This document shows, in pieces, positions 25,553-34,199 of a DNA stretch of 56,637 bases; position 1 is the first letter of the stretch; each line of letters begins with the position of its first letter. The position numbers and the translations under genes are program-made. The stretch is from Planctomycetota bacterium (lineage in GTDB: Bacteria > Planctomycetota > UBA1135 > GCA-002748355), in contig JALSSW010000095.1 of NCBI GenBank assembly GCA_026984035.1, positions 1 to 56,637 of the forward strand, given 5' to 3'. The notes below the pieces were generated by a model. That model was not told where the DNA came from. It saw only the letters and a list, made by a program, of their open reading frames with translations, and ran no database searches.

Positions 25553-27024
25553 CGTTTGCTTACCTTTGTTCCTTCGAGGCGTCCTCCCATCGCGAGGCAG
25601 AGATCGACACGGTTTTGGAGGAGGTTGCGGCGGACAGTCACCAGGGCGGATTGGGCCTGGTAGAGGGCCTTTTTGGCATTGAGGGTTTCGAGAATGGTGG
25701 CGCGCCCGTTTCGGTAGCGGTCCCGTGTGGTGAACTCGGAGGCCTTGGCTGCGGCGACCCAGGAGCTTCCCGCTTCGTACTCACGACGGAGATGCTGTTC
25801 GTTACTGAGACTTTGCTCGACTTCGAGTAAGGCGCGCAGGACGAGATCGGCGAAATCTTGGAGGCTGGCACGGGCGAGGGCGTCGTTGGCGCGGACCTGG
25901 GCCCTTAGTGAACCCCCCATGAAGATAGGTTGAAGGAGGTTTCCGGCGAGGCTCCAGACGCTGAAGTCGCCGTCAATCAGATCCTTGAACTGGTTGCTGC
26001 GGGTGCCTCCGCTCGTGGTAAGGGAGAGGCTTGGATAGAGAGATGCCTTGCTTGCCTTGTGGAGTTCTTTTCGCGAAAGCAACTCGAGGCGGGCGGCTCG
26101 CAGGTCGGGTCGGCGGTCCAGGAGGCTTGCCGGCATTCCTGCGGGTGGGGCAGGGGGGAGGGGGGGGAGTTTCCGAGTTTTGGGGAGCACTCCCTTCGGT
26201 GGTTTTCCCAGAAGGTATTCGAGTTGCCTTGCTGTCACTGCAACAAGGCGCTTGCTTCGTGCCAAGGTTGTCTCCGAGTTTTTCTCTCGTTCCCTCGCGA
26301 GCTGCACATCAACGAAGCGGTTTTTTCCTGAGCGGTATCGGTTTTGGATAAAACTCAAAATCTGCTGATCGGTTTCCAATGTGCGCTTTGCGAGGGCTTC
26401 TTGTTCTGTTGCTCCAAGAAGGGCAAACCATGCTTTTGCGATCTGTCCCGAAAGACTGAGAGCGGCTCCTTGGTAAAGTTCTTCGCTCCTTTTTGCTTGG
26501 AGGACCGCCGAGCGAGTGCTGGCAGAGACCTTGCCCCAAAGATCCAATTCCCAGGAGAGATTGAGGGAGAGGCCATAGCTGTTGGATCTCGAGCTGAGGG
26601 GGCCGCTGCGTCCGGGAATGGGGAAGCCGACGAAGATCTGCTTGCTTCGATTCGCGGAGAGACCCGCGCTTACCTGTGGGTAGAGGCTGGCACCGGAAGC
26701 TTCCGCTTGGGCCCTTGCCGCTTCGATCCGTCTTGCTGCGGCTTTGAGGCTGTGGCTTCCCTTCAATCCCTCCTCAATCAGCTTGTTCAATTCGGTGCTG
26801 GAAATGCTCTCCCACCATCTCTGCCCCTCCCAGAGAGGGGATGTTTGGTTTTTTGCAACATCGCTGACGAAGTTCTTGGGAAGAGGAATTTCGAGTTCTT
26901 TTTCTGAAAAGCGGGCTGGCGCCCAACAGGCAGCCAGAAACAATGGAGTGGCGAAGAGGCTGCCAAGGAAGAGGGTGTAGAAGGAACGGCCCGAGTCTTT
27001 GGCGAAAGCAGGGAAGGATGTCAT
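25549..27024 (-). CDS. Outer-membrane efflux lipoprotein (TolC/NodT family)
   Basis: This is the outer-membrane duct of the tripartite pump. The 491-aa product has a lipoprotein signal with a lipobox (TPLFLAAC; Cys ~33) and two OEP repeats. Typical segments are LNLSWELDLWGKVSASTRSA, FIQNRYRSGKNRFVDVQLAR and the matching RDRYRNGRATILETLNAKKA in the second repeat. NodT-type lipid-anchored channels are the normal partners of RND pumps. Its start overlaps the end of the tetR gene by four bases. Confidence 0.92.
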   Translation of the reverse strand: MTSFPAFAKDSGRSFYTLFLGSLFATPLFLAACWAPARFSEKELEIPLPKNFVSDVAKNQTSPLWEGQRWWESISSTELNKLIEEGLKGSHSLKAAARRIEAARAQAEASGASLYPQVSAGLSANRSKQIFVGFPIPGRSGPLSSRSNSYGLSLNLSWELDLWGKVSASTRSAVLQAKRSEELYQGAALSLSGQIAKAWFALLGATEQEALAKRTLETDQQILSFIQNRYRSGKNRFVDVQLAREREKNSETTLARSKRLVAVTARQLEYLLGKPPKGVLPKTRKLPPLPPAPPAGMPASLLDRRPDLRAARLELLSRKELHKASKASLYPSLSLTTSGGTRSNQFKDLIDGDFSVWSLAGNLLQPIFMGGSLRAQVRANDALARASLQDFADLVLRALLEVEQSLSNEQHLRREYEAGSSWVAAAKASEFTTRDRYRNGRATILETLNAKKALYQAQSALVTVRRNLLQNRVDLCLAMGGRLEGTKVSKR

Positions 27025-27815
27025 GTGTTGTCTCCCAATTCACCTTCGTCAATCCGGTAGTCTTCCAGGTTTTCCCAGTCCAGGTCGAGAGCTTCGGGGT
27101 CCTGCTTGAGACCGGCGAGAGCGAAGGAAAGGATCTGGCGTAAGGACTCTTCCGACTTCTCAGCGGGGTGATATCCCAGCAGGCTGAGTGGTGGAAAGTC
27201 CGTGGCCAACATGGTGTTGACAAGGATTCCTACAATGAAATGGAGTTTCCAAATCAGCTCCTGCCTGGGGCGTCCCCCAAGGCTCAAATCAAACTCTTGG
27301 AGGAATCGGTTTTTCATCTCGGCAAACTCTTCATCGATGAGTTTCCGGATGAGTTCCGGCGCATCGCTGAACATCCGGCCGATCAGGCGGGGGAGGTAGG
27401 GTCGGGCACAGTGTTCCTGGAAACAGATCAAGAGAGGGGGGACGAAAAAGATTTTGACCAGCTCTTCCAGGGGGAGGGGGGCATCGGCGGCCTTTGCGCG
27501 GGCCTCGGAGAGGAGGGCGAGTCGTTTTTCGTTGACCGGGCGAATCAGGCGACGATAGACCTCCAGAACAAGGCCGTCCTTGGATCCAAAATAATAATGG
27601 ACCCCAGCGATGTTGGCCTCGGCTTCACGGGTGATCCGCCTGAGAGAAGCCGCATCCACTCCCTGTTCGGCGAAGATGCGCTCTGCGGCATCCAGGATGC
27701 GTGTTCGGGCCGAACCGGTCTGTTCTGCCGGATTCGGGCGCCCTGACCCCTGCTTATCCCTCTTTCTATCCCCTTGCCTGTCCTTCTGATGGGGTTTTTT
27801 CTCTGAGCCATTCAT
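27021..27815 (-). CDS. TetR/AcrR-family transcriptional repressor of the efflux operon
   Basis: The 264-aa product has a basic N-terminal extension (~1-37) and a TetR DNA-binding domain: RTRILDAAERIFAEQGVDAA followed by SLRRITREAEANIAGVHYYFGSKDGLV, whose HYYFGSK end of the recognition helix is diagnostic. The C-terminal ligand-binding part contains a CerR-type pattern (ICFQEHCARPYLPRLIGRMF). It is the first gene of the operon with the outer-membrane, adaptor and RND genes, so it probably represses itself and the pump through the palindrome just upstream. The inducing ligand is unknown. Confidence 0.93.
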   Translation of the reverse strand: MNGSEKKPHQKDRQGDRKRDKQGSGRPNPAEQTGSARTRILDAAERIFAEQGVDAASLRRITREAEANIAGVHYYFGSKDGLVLEVYRRLIRPVNEKRLALLSEARAKAADAPLPLEELVKIFFVPPLLICFQEHCARPYLPRLIGRMFSDAPELIRKLIDEEFAEMKNRFLQEFDLSLGGRPRQELIWKLHFIVGILVNTMLATDFPPLSLLGYHPAEKSEESLRQILSFALAGLKQDPEALDLDWENLEDYRIDEGELGDNT

Positions 27816-27835
27816 AGGGCTCAGAGTTTATGGTG

Positions 27836-27867
27836 AATCAATCGTTCGTTTCAAGCGAACGTTTGAT
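27836..27867. promoter_or_regulatory. Palindromic operator, probable TetR-binding site
   Basis: A near-perfect inverted repeat lies 21 bases before the tetR start. AATCA at 27836-27840 pairs with TGATT at 27863-27867, and CGTTCG at 27843-27848 pairs with CGAACG at 27856-27861 around a short TTTCAAG spacer. Size and location fit a TetR-family dimer site; binding by this particular repressor is inferred. Confidence 0.65.
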
Positions 27868-27883
27868 TTCCTTCTCTCTCCCC

Positions 27884-28828
27884 TCAGAAAATCAGCCAAT
27901 CGGAGAAGGCTTTCTTTCCTTCTTTAGAAGTCATCCAGGCCAGAACCTTCATGAGACTCACGCTGTTATGGACCTTTTCGTTGTAGGCGAGATAGAGGGC
28001 GACTTTGAGTGGATAGCGTTCTAGGACAAGGTTGTCCCGGGTCGGGAGCACCCCGTCCACCATGGAGTAGAGGAAGCCTCGGTTTTTTCGGGGCAGCGGG
28101 ATCAGCGAGTAGCCTTGGTTCTTCAGCGCATCGTCTACCGAGCGCAAACGGAGTGGAACCCGGCTGGAAGTCGCGGCGGGGAAGAAGCGCCCCTTGAGCA
28201 ATCCGCCCACGAACCAAGGGGCGTTGTATGCCTGGAGTTGGAGGGGAAGCGCTGGTGGCATGGGTCCCGAAGCAGCAAGGGCGGGTGCGCCGATCAAGAA
28301 ATCATAGATCTGGTTCCGAGCGACCCGAGGGGGCAGCCCGGCTCCCTTCCCCGACGCAATCACTGCCGCAACATAGCCCAGCTTGTTTTCCCGGATTCCC
28401 CGCCTCCGGTCCCTGTGCCGGAGCCCCCAGGAGCTGATCATGATCGATCCCATTTCTTGGTAAAGGCGTTGGCGCCCCTCCTCCACCCTCAGCCGAACAC
28501 TGGGGAAGCTGAAACGAGGGAATCGCTCCTCCAAAACCTTGCGGAAATCCAAGCGCTGCATTCCATCCGTCACCGGATCAAACAGGAGTTGGATCTGTCG
28601 CCTGGAAGGCTTTCTGCTGCGGTGCTTTCTCTTTGCCAATCCCTTCGAAGGAGAAGAATCCTCCAAGACCGGGATCCGAACCCCCAGCCCGATCCCTTCC
28701 TCCAGCTCGTGATCCAAAGTCGGCAGGTCTTCCTCGACCTGCTTTCGATGTCCCCCAAACCCCACAATGCCGATAGATCCCACAATCAATGCGATCCCAG
28801 CCACAATCCCCCATTGGGCTTTGTCCAT
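27884..28828 (-). CDS. Membrane-anchored periplasmic phosphate-binding-like (PstS/PBP) protein
   Basis: The 314-aa product has an N-terminal membrane anchor (~6-26, WGIVAGIALIVGSIGIVGFG) and a basic linker, then a periplasmic-binding-type fold. The C-terminal part DNLVLERYPLKVALYLAYN matches the conserved hinge region of PstS-like proteins, where YPL[SA]RPLY is usual. The ATP-binding and permease partners of a phosphate transporter are not nearby, and the N-terminal lobe is atypical, so it may sense or bind something other than phosphate. It ends 68 bases from the tetR start. Confidence 0.65.
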   Translation of the reverse strand: MDKAQWGIVAGIALIVGSIGIVGFGGHRKQVEEDLPTLDHELEEGIGLGVRIPVLEDSSPSKGLAKRKHRSRKPSRRQIQLLFDPVTDGMQRLDFRKVLEERFPRFSFPSVRLRVEEGRQRLYQEMGSIMISSWGLRHRDRRRGIRENKLGYVAAVIASGKGAGLPPRVARNQIYDFLIGAPALAASGPMPPALPLQLQAYNAPWFVGGLLKGRFFPAATSSRVPLRLRSVDDALKNQGYSLIPLPRKNRGFLYSMVDGVLPTRDNLVLERYPLKVALYLAYNEKVHNSVSLMKVLAWMTSKEGKKAFSDWLIF

Positions 28829-28960
28829 TTTCCCCCCATTCCCCGGTGAGTGTCCGATTTATCGGCAGGGAATGGCCCCAGCTCCCCCTAAATCGTTGAA
28901 AAATTCGCCACTTTTTCAAACTCCCATGGGATGGAAACAAGGTGAGCGGGTGGAAACCCC

Positions 28961-29103
28961 GTGGAAAACCCCTCCGGGGGTTTTTTGGTGAAAACGCTTC
29001 AAGCGTTTTTGTTGTATGGAAATGGTTTCAGTAGCTTGTGTTTTTGGTGTTCCTGAAAGCCCAGAGGGCTTTTGACCAAAAAACCCGCGGACGGGTTTTC
29101 CAC
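28961..29103 (+). repeat. Quasi-palindromic intergenic element, copy 1 (143 bp)
   Basis: The element has 29-base terminal inverted repeats at 28961-28989 and 29075-29103, each itself a hairpin (AAAACCCC against GGGGTTTT, and AAAACCCG against CGGGTTTT). Inside are a perfect AAAACGCTT/AAGCGTTTT hairpin and an AAAGCCC/GGGCTTT hairpin. Extra half-units of GTGGAAACCCC and TGGTTTTCCAC flank both ends. Copies at 29894 and 35030 share all four hairpins, while the middle spacer varies. It resembles a MITE or a compound REP element. Confidence 0.8.
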
Positions 29104-29157
29104 ATGGTTTTCCACGGGTTTTTTCAGGGGGGCTGTGAGGTTTATGGGGTTGTGGGT

Positions 29158-29218
29158 CTTAGATGTCCAGTCTCTTAAAGATGACGGAAGGGATGCTGCG
29201 GATGATGAGGGAGACGAG
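29158..29218 (-). pseudogene. Duplicated 3' end of the downstream short-chain dehydrogenase gene
   Basis: These 61 bases match 30087-30147, the last codons and stop of the SDR gene, at 60 of 61 positions. They encode LVSLIIRSIPSVIFKRLDI and a stop on the - strand. The rest of the gene is absent: 5' of it lies an unrelated remnant. As at the intact gene, the fragment lies 40-60 bases from a copy of the inverted-repeat element, so element plus gene end seem to have been duplicated together. Confidence 0.8.
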
Positions 29219-29225
29219 CAGGAGC

Positions 29226-29560
29226 CTAGTCGGGGACACCCTCATAGTCCTCCGGTTCGCGCCCTTTGCTTTTGATGAGCTGCCTGACCTTTAGGTGGAT
29301 GATGATTCCCAACATGAGGAAGGCGACTGCCTGGAGTCAAAGTGGAATGAGCCTCTGAGGCTCTTGGACCTTCTTGGGGTCTATGGGCTTTGTTTCCACG
29401 GGAGCGAAGGCATGAAAGAGGGCGATGATGCCCAAGGCTCATCCCAAGCCGAAGAGGAGGATGGCCAATATGTCTGCTGCCTTGAGATCTCTCTTTTTGT
29501 AGGTCGTCCTGTGATTTTTCTCTGTCTTGGTATTGATATGGCGGAAGTTCTGGGAATAGA
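29226..29560 (-). pseudogene. Broken gene for a small two-helix membrane protein
   Basis: Read on the - strand in one frame, this stretch gives YKKRDLKAADILAILLFGLG, a TGA stop, then ALGIIALFHAFAPVETKPID with PKKVQEPQRLIPL, a second TGA, then LQAVAFLMLGIIIHLKVRQL and a normal end at 29226. Two hydrophobic helices, the linker between them and a basic tail are obvious, so a real membrane protein once stood here; both TGA codons fall where tryptophan would fit well. I cannot name the family. The 5' boundary is uncertain because no start is visible. Confidence 0.55.
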
Positions 29561-29604
29561 GCTACAAGGGTTTCTCGGAGCGATTTGTAAGGTGGAGGAC
29601 AAGC

Positions 29605-29844
29605 TTATTTTTCCCACTTTTCGTTTTGAATCACAACCCGATAACCATCGATGTCTTCAAAAGTCTTTCCCTCTAGATCCCAATAGGGGTTGTAGGATTC
29701 AACTTCTTTGAAGCCTGCCGAAATCATTTTTGCACAACGCTGTTTCCACTCTTTTTCGTCGGGCACATAAAAAACCAGGAGATGATCTTTGCTGGGGGCT
29801 GTGCCGACGGGGTGTCCTTTCCTAGAGGTGAACTCGATGTGTTT
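29605..29844 (-). pseudogene. 5'-truncated VOC (glyoxalase/bleomycin-resistance-like) gene
   Basis: The last ~79 codons of a vicinal-oxygen-chelate family gene remain: HIEFTSRKGHPVGTAPSKDH, LLVFYVPDEKEWKQRCAKM, then a C-terminal NPYWDLEGKTFEDIDGYRVV that is the typical ending (NPYW...G.TFEDPDGYRVVL). A stop codon precedes residue 1 and no start is present; the N-terminal half has been lost toward the inverted-repeat copy at 29894. The remaining frame has no internal stop, so the truncation is probably recent. Confidence 0.7.
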
Positions 29845-29893
29845 TTATTGGCAATGTGGTGGAATCCTGCCGGCCTTCCCCCCTGGAAAACCC

Positions 29894-30036
29894 GTGGAAA
29901 ACCCGTCCGGGGGTTTTTTGGTAAAAAGCCCTCTGGGCTTTCGGGAATACCAAAAACACAAGCAACCAAAACCCTCTCCATATAACAAAAACGCTAGAAG
30001 CGTTTTCACCAAAAAACCCCCGGAGGGGTTTTCCAC
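29894..30036 (-). repeat. Quasi-palindromic intergenic element, copy 2 (143 bp, inverted)
   Basis: This is the same element as at 28961 but in the opposite orientation: the order on the + strand is terminal repeat, GCCC/GGGC hairpin, spacer, ACGCT/AGCGT hairpin, terminal repeat. Length is identical (143 bp). The spacer carries TGCTTGTGTTTTTGGT on the - strand, nearly as in copy 1. It lies between the truncated VOC gene and the end of the SDR gene. Confidence 0.8.
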
Positions 30037-30087
30037 GGGTTTTCTGTGGGGTTTGAGGGGGGGTGGGTTTGAGGGGGGCAGGGGGGC

Positions 30088-30837
30088 TTAGATGTCCAGT
30101 CTCTTAAAGATGATGGAAGGGATGCTGCGGATGATGAGGGAGACGAGTGCCCAGCGGGCGGGGACGTAGGCAGTCGAGCGGTGGCGGCGAACGGCCTTGG
30201 TGATCATTTGGGCTGCTTCGTCGGCGGTTTTGAGCCAGAAGAGCCCGTCCATCCCGCGGGTCATCGGGGTGTCGATGAAGCCAGGTTTGATGGTGGTGAC
30301 TTGGACACCGTGGGGGGCGAGGCGGTTGCGGAGAGATTCGAGGAAGGTGCTGAGGCCCGCTTTGGCGGCGTGATAGGAGGGGAAGGCCCGCCGTCCGCGG
30401 TCGCCGGCGATGGAGGAGATTCCGACGATAATGCCGTGGCCTTGGGCTTGGAAACGGGTGGCGATGGGGTTGAGCCATGCGATGGCGCCGGTGAGGTTGA
30501 CGTCGAGGACTTGTTTGTCTTTGCTGAAGTCGTATTCGTCCTTACCGATTTTGGCCATGACTCCCGCGGCGTAGCAAAAGAGGCTGATGGGGCCCATTTC
30601 TTCTTCGATCTGGCGAAGGAGGGCGGGGGGGGCTTGGAAATCCAGAACATCGTTTTGGTAAATACGGGCACGGCCTTGCCCCCAGCCGGTTTCGATGCCG
30701 CGCTGGACCTTCTCAAGCTCGGGGAGGCGGCGAGCCAGGAGGGCGACCTTGTAACCGGAGGATGCGAGGCTTCGGGCATAGGCGGCGCCGATCCCGGAGG
30801 AGGCTCCTACCACGATGGCGTTCTTGTTCTTGTCCAT
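30088..30837 (-). CDS. Short-chain dehydrogenase/reductase (classical SDR)
   Basis: The 249-aa product is a classical SDR: the dinucleotide-binding VGASSGIGAAYARSL (~7-21), a LLARR end of strand 2 that suggests NADP preference, the catalytic serine in GISSIAGDRG and the YHAAK tyrosine-lysine pair, then PGFIDTPMT. Such enzymes reduce a carbonyl or oxidise an alcohol; the substrate cannot be read from sequence. The C-terminal ~20 residues (IIRSIPSIIFKRLDI) are hydrophobic and basic, perhaps membrane-associated. Its last 61 bases are duplicated at 29158. It is divergent from the lipid kinase gene, 84 bases away. Confidence 0.9.
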   Translation of the reverse strand: MDKNKNAIVVGASSGIGAAYARSLASSGYKVALLARRLPELEKVQRGIETGWGQGRARIYQNDVLDFQAPPALLRQIEEEMGPISLFCYAAGVMAKIGKDEYDFSKDKQVLDVNLTGAIAWLNPIATRFQAQGHGIIVGISSIAGDRGRRAFPSYHAAKAGLSTFLESLRNRLAPHGVQVTTIKPGFIDTPMTRGMDGLFWLKTADEAAQMITKAVRRHRSTAYVPARWALVSLIIRSIPSIIFKRLDI

Positions 30838-30921
30838 GCAGGGAGATTAGCCCCTTTTCCCGAGGAGGACACCCTACTTTTGGGGGGACTTTTTGGGGGA
30901 GCGGGGGCTACGATTCTCTTT

Positions 30922-31851
30922 GTGGTGGGTGTCCCTTCGACAATTCTGATTCTTGCAAATCCCAAGGCAGGGGGAGGCCTGGCTGGGGAGTTGGTTCCCT
31001 ATTTAGCTCGGGATTTGCAAGAAGCGGGACATCCTGTGGAGATTTTTTTGAGCTCGGGGGCAGGGCAGATTCGTGAGAGGGCCAGGGATCTGGAAAAGGT
31101 CTACCGCGCTCTTTGTGTCGTGGGCGGTGACGGGACGGTCAGGGAGGTCGTGGAGGCGGATCCGGGGCCGGAGATTGGGATCGCGGTCTGTCCGACGGGG
31201 ACGGCCAATGTCCTGGCCAAGGAGCTGGGCCTCCCTAAGTCACCGAGGGAAACTGCGGCGATGGTTTCGGCCGGACATAGGGTGTCCTTTGACGCAGGGA
31301 GGATCCGCTCGGAGGAAGGGGAGCGGCGCTTTTTCCTCTGTGTGGGCCTGGGTCTCGACGGCAAGATCGTGGCCGAGGTCCATGCAAAACGGGGGGGAGG
31401 GACCCTGGGCAAGCTCAAATATGTGGGGCCGATCCTGGGATCCCTTTGGAACTACGAGAAGGGTCGCCACTTTTTTGTCCTGGAGGACGGGGAGCGCTTG
31501 GGGCCTTTTGAAGAAGTGCTTGTGACCAATGTGGCGCAGATCGGGGGCTTTTGGAAACTGCCTCGCGGCATCAGTTGGGACGACGGGCTCTTGGATGTCC
31601 TCGGTTTCTCGGCCGGAACCGCGACTTCGATGCTGGGGCATGTAGTCAAGGGGATGTTTGGGGGGTTGGCTGAAGGAAAGAATCTTGTCCATCGCCAGAT
31701 CGGCCGGGTCCGGATCGAGACCGAAACGGGAGGAGAGGTGCAAGTGGATGGAGATCCCGGGCCACGCCCGCCCTTGGAAATCGAAGTCTGCAAGGCGGCC
31801 CTCTCTTTCTTTGTCCCCGGGCCTCTTTCGGGCGCGGACGGGGGGATGTGA
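30922..31851 (+). CDS. Diacylglycerol/sphingosine kinase-like lipid kinase (DagK/YegS family)
   Basis: The ~309-aa product has the DAGK catalytic domain: TILILANPKAGGG at the N-terminus, nucleotide-binding VVGGDGTVREVV (~67-78) and PTGTANVLAKELG, then a C-terminal beta domain with GLGLDGKIVAEV and WDDGLLDVLGF. The family phosphorylates diacylglycerol or related lipids in membrane recycling. The frame is open far upstream, antisense to the SDR gene, but conserved sequence begins only at GTG 30922 or 30925, so I start there. kdsA follows after 32 bases, probably in one transcript. Confidence 0.85.
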   Translation: MVGVPSTILILANPKAGGGLAGELVPYLARDLQEAGHPVEIFLSSGAGQIRERARDLEKVYRALCVVGGDGTVREVVEADPGPEIGIAVCPTGTANVLAKELGLPKSPRETAAMVSAGHRVSFDAGRIRSEEGERRFFLCVGLGLDGKIVAEVHAKRGGGTLGKLKYVGPILGSLWNYEKGRHFFVLEDGERLGPFEEVLVTNVAQIGGFWKLPRGISWDDGLLDVLGFSAGTATSMLGHVVKGMFGGLAEGKNLVHRQIGRVRIETETGGEVQVDGDPGPRPPLEIEVCKAALSFFVPGPLSGADGGM

Positions 31852-31883
31852 GGAGAAGCCGGACCAACCCAAGGAGAACATAG

Positions 31884-32696
31884 ATGAGTGAACGCAAAGC
31901 AGAAAATCCCGTCCGGGTGGGACCCGTTTCAATGGGTGGGGGCGGCCCCTTGGCACTTCTCGCCGGCCCCTGTGTTTTGGAGGATCCAGCTCATGCAATC
32001 CGCCATGCCGAGGTCATCGGCGAGATCTGCGATCGTCTTTCCATCCCCTTTGTGTTCAAATCCAGTTTTGACAAGGCCAACCGCACCTCCCTCGATGCCT
32101 ACCGGGGTCCCGGCCTCAAGCGGGGCTTAGAATGGCTGGCCGAGGTCAAAGAGCGCACTGGCCGGCCCATTGTCACCGATATCCACGAGCCTTCCCAAGC
32201 CGAAGCCGTGGCGGAGGTGGCCGACCTCCTCCAGATCCCCGCTTTCCTCTGCCGGCAGACGGACCTTCTCGTGGCCGCCGCTAAAACAGGGAAACCCGTC
32301 AATATTAAAAAAGGGCAGTTCTTGAGCCCCTCTGACATGCGCCATCCTCTGCGCAAGGTGGTGGAAAGCGGTAACCCGCAGGTGCTCCTCACCGAGCGCG
32401 GAACGAGTTTTGGCTATAACAGGCTCGTTGTGGACTTCACCGGCCTGGTCGAGATGCGCGCATGGGGGACACCCATTGTTTTCGATGCAACCCACTCCGT
32501 GCAGCGTCCCGGCGGGGCTGGGGGCTCCACTTCGGGGGACCGGCGGATGGTTCCACCCTTGGCCCGCGCAGCCGTTGCCGTGGGGATTGACGCCCTCTTC
32601 CTGGAAGTTCATGAAGATCCGGACCATGCCCCCTCCGATGGTCCGAATATGCTGCGTTTGTCCGATTTGGAGGAGCTTCTTTCGGATCTTTTATGA
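31884..32696 (+). CDS. kdsA: 3-deoxy-8-phosphooctulonate (KDO-8-phosphate) synthase
   Basis: KdsA joins phosphoenolpyruvate and arabinose 5-phosphate to make KDO 8-phosphate for LPS inner core. The 270-aa product has all signature segments: [58 protein letters not shown] and [12 protein letters not shown]. The N-terminal AGPCVLED has cysteine where the E. coli enzyme has asparagine, which is the mark of the metal-dependent class. Its presence argues for an outer membrane with LPS-type sugar. ATG 31884 follows AAGGAGAAC. Confidence 0.96.
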   Translation: MSERKAENPVRVGPVSMGGGGPLALLAGPCVLEDPAHAIRHAEVIGEICDRLSIPFVFKSSFDKANRTSLDAYRGPGLKRGLEWLAEVKERTGRPIVTDIHEPSQAEAVAEVADLLQIPAFLCRQTDLLVAAAKTGKPVNIKKGQFLSPSDMRHPLRKVVESGNPQVLLTERGTSFGYNRLVVDFTGLVEMRAWGTPIVFDATHSVQRPGGAGGSTSGDRRMVPPLARAAVAVGIDALFLEVHEDPDHAPSDGPNMLRLSDLEELLSDLL

Positions 32697-32723
32697 GTCT
32701 TCAGAAGCAACCGATATAAAAAG

Positions 32724-34193
32724 ATGATGGACTTGATCGAAATCGCAGCAAAACTCGGAATCGTCCCGGAGGAGGTCGAGGGTTGGGGGATGTCCACCCA
32801 TTCCAACTCGGTGGTCGTCCGCCCCAAAAACCAGGACGAGGTTCGAAGGATCTTCACCTTTGCCCGGGAAAACAAAGTTCCGGTGGGGTTTCGAGGGACG
32901 GGTTGCAGCTATGGCGATGCCGCTCAAAACGGGGAAGGGATCCTGTTGGACTTGACCGGCTTTGATCGGATCCTCTCCTTCGATGAAGAGAGTGGAGTTA
33001 TCGTCATGGAACCGGGGGTTACCATCGAGAAAGTCTGGCGCAGTGTCATTGCCAAGGGCTATTGGCCACCCGTCGTCTCGGGAACCATGTATCCCACCTA
33101 TGGCGGCCTTCTCTCGATGAACGTCCACGGCAAAAACAACTGGAAGTATGGCACCGTCGGCGAGCATGTGCTTTCCTTCCGCTTTCTCACTCTCGACGGC
33201 GAAGTCCATACATGCAGTCGCGAGGAGAACCCCGAGTTGTTTTTCGCCGCCATTTCCGGCTTCGGGATGCTGGGCTGCTTTGTGGAGATCAGCATGCGCC
33301 TAAAAAAAGTCTATTCCGGCCAGGTCGAAGTCGAAGCCATTTCCACGCCCACCCTGGAGCACATGGCCTGCTTCTTGGACGAACACAGGGATGACTACGA
33401 CTACCTTGTAGGTTGGATTGATTGCTTCCCCCGGGGGAAACGGCTCGGCCGCGGCCTCATCCACGCGGCCCGGTATCTGGGCGAGGGCGAAGACCCCAAT
33501 CCAAAGGCTATGTTGGACCCTGCAGCCCAGGATCTTCCCCAACGCCTCTTTGGTGTTGTTCCAAAAAGCTGGATGTGGCGAGGGTTGAAGTTCTTCATGA
33601 ACGATTTCGGGATGCGCACCGTCAACGCAGCCAAGTTTTTCATGGGAACCCGAGGCCAAACGAGGAACAAGCCCTACCGGCAGGGACACGCGGCCTTCAA
33701 CTTTCTCTTGGATTACGTCCCCGACTGGAAGAAGGCCTACCTCCCAGGTGGCCTCATCCAATACCAGTCCTTCGTCCCCAAAGAGAACGCCACCCGCGTC
33801 CACACCGAACTCCTCCGCATGTGTCACCGCGATGGTCTCATCCCCTACCTTGGTGTCTACAAGCGTCACCGCCCCGATCCCTTCCTCCTCACCCACGCCA
33901 TCGATGGCTTCTCCTTCGCAATGGATTTCAAGGTCACCGACCAAAACCGCGAGCGTCTTTGGTACCACGCCCACAAGATGGACGAAGTGGTCCTCGATGC
34001 AGGAGGCAAATTCTATTTTGCCAAAGACGCCACTCTGGAGAGTGCATCCGCCCATCGCTTTTTCCCCAAGGAAAACCTCGAGGCCTTCCTCGAACTGAAG
34101 CATCGCTTGGATCCCGATGGGCTCCTCCAGACCAACCTCTCGAGGCGCCTTTTCCCTGAGTTTGCGATGAGTCCCGTCCCTACCGAGGCCTGA
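32724..34193 (+). CDS. FAD-linked oxidase (DprE1 / sugar-lactone-oxidase-like)
   Basis: The 489-aa product belongs to the FAD-binding PCMH/vanillyl-alcohol-oxidase fold. The N-terminal FAD domain shows VPVGFRGTGCSYGDAAQNGE, LDLTGFDRIL, VMEPGVTIEKVW and TYGGLLSMNVHGKNNW, the last containing the conserved NVHGK region near the flavin. The C-terminal cap domain resembles D-arabinono-lactone oxidase and DprE1, enzymes that oxidise a sugar or sugar-lipid hydroxyl. With the SDR-like gene that follows after only six bases it could perform a DprE1/DprE2-type oxidation and reduction pair. The substrate is inferred only. Confidence 0.8.
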   Translation: MMDLIEIAAKLGIVPEEVEGWGMSTHSNSVVVRPKNQDEVRRIFTFARENKVPVGFRGTGCSYGDAAQNGEGILLDLTGFDRILSFDEESGVIVMEPGVTIEKVWRSVIAKGYWPPVVSGTMYPTYGGLLSMNVHGKNNWKYGTVGEHVLSFRFLTLDGEVHTCSREENPELFFAAISGFGMLGCFVEISMRLKKVYSGQVEVEAISTPTLEHMACFLDEHRDDYDYLVGWIDCFPRGKRLGRGLIHAARYLGEGEDPNPKAMLDPAAQDLPQRLFGVVPKSWMWRGLKFFMNDFGMRTVNAAKFFMGTRGQTRNKPYRQGHAAFNFLLDYVPDWKKAYLPGGLIQYQSFVPKENATRVHTELLRMCHRDGLIPYLGVYKRHRPDPFLLTHAIDGFSFAMDFKVTDQNRERLWYHAHKMDEVVLDAGGKFYFAKDATLESASAHRFFPKENLEAFLELKHRLDPDGLLQTNLSRRLFPEFAMSPVPTEA

Positions 34194-34199
34194 ACCCCC

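Noticed and set aside
30181-30921. Long open frame upstream of the lipid kinase start
   Set aside because: It is antisense to the SDR gene, has no kinase-like sequence before 30922, and is open only because of the GC-rich codon pattern of the opposite strand.
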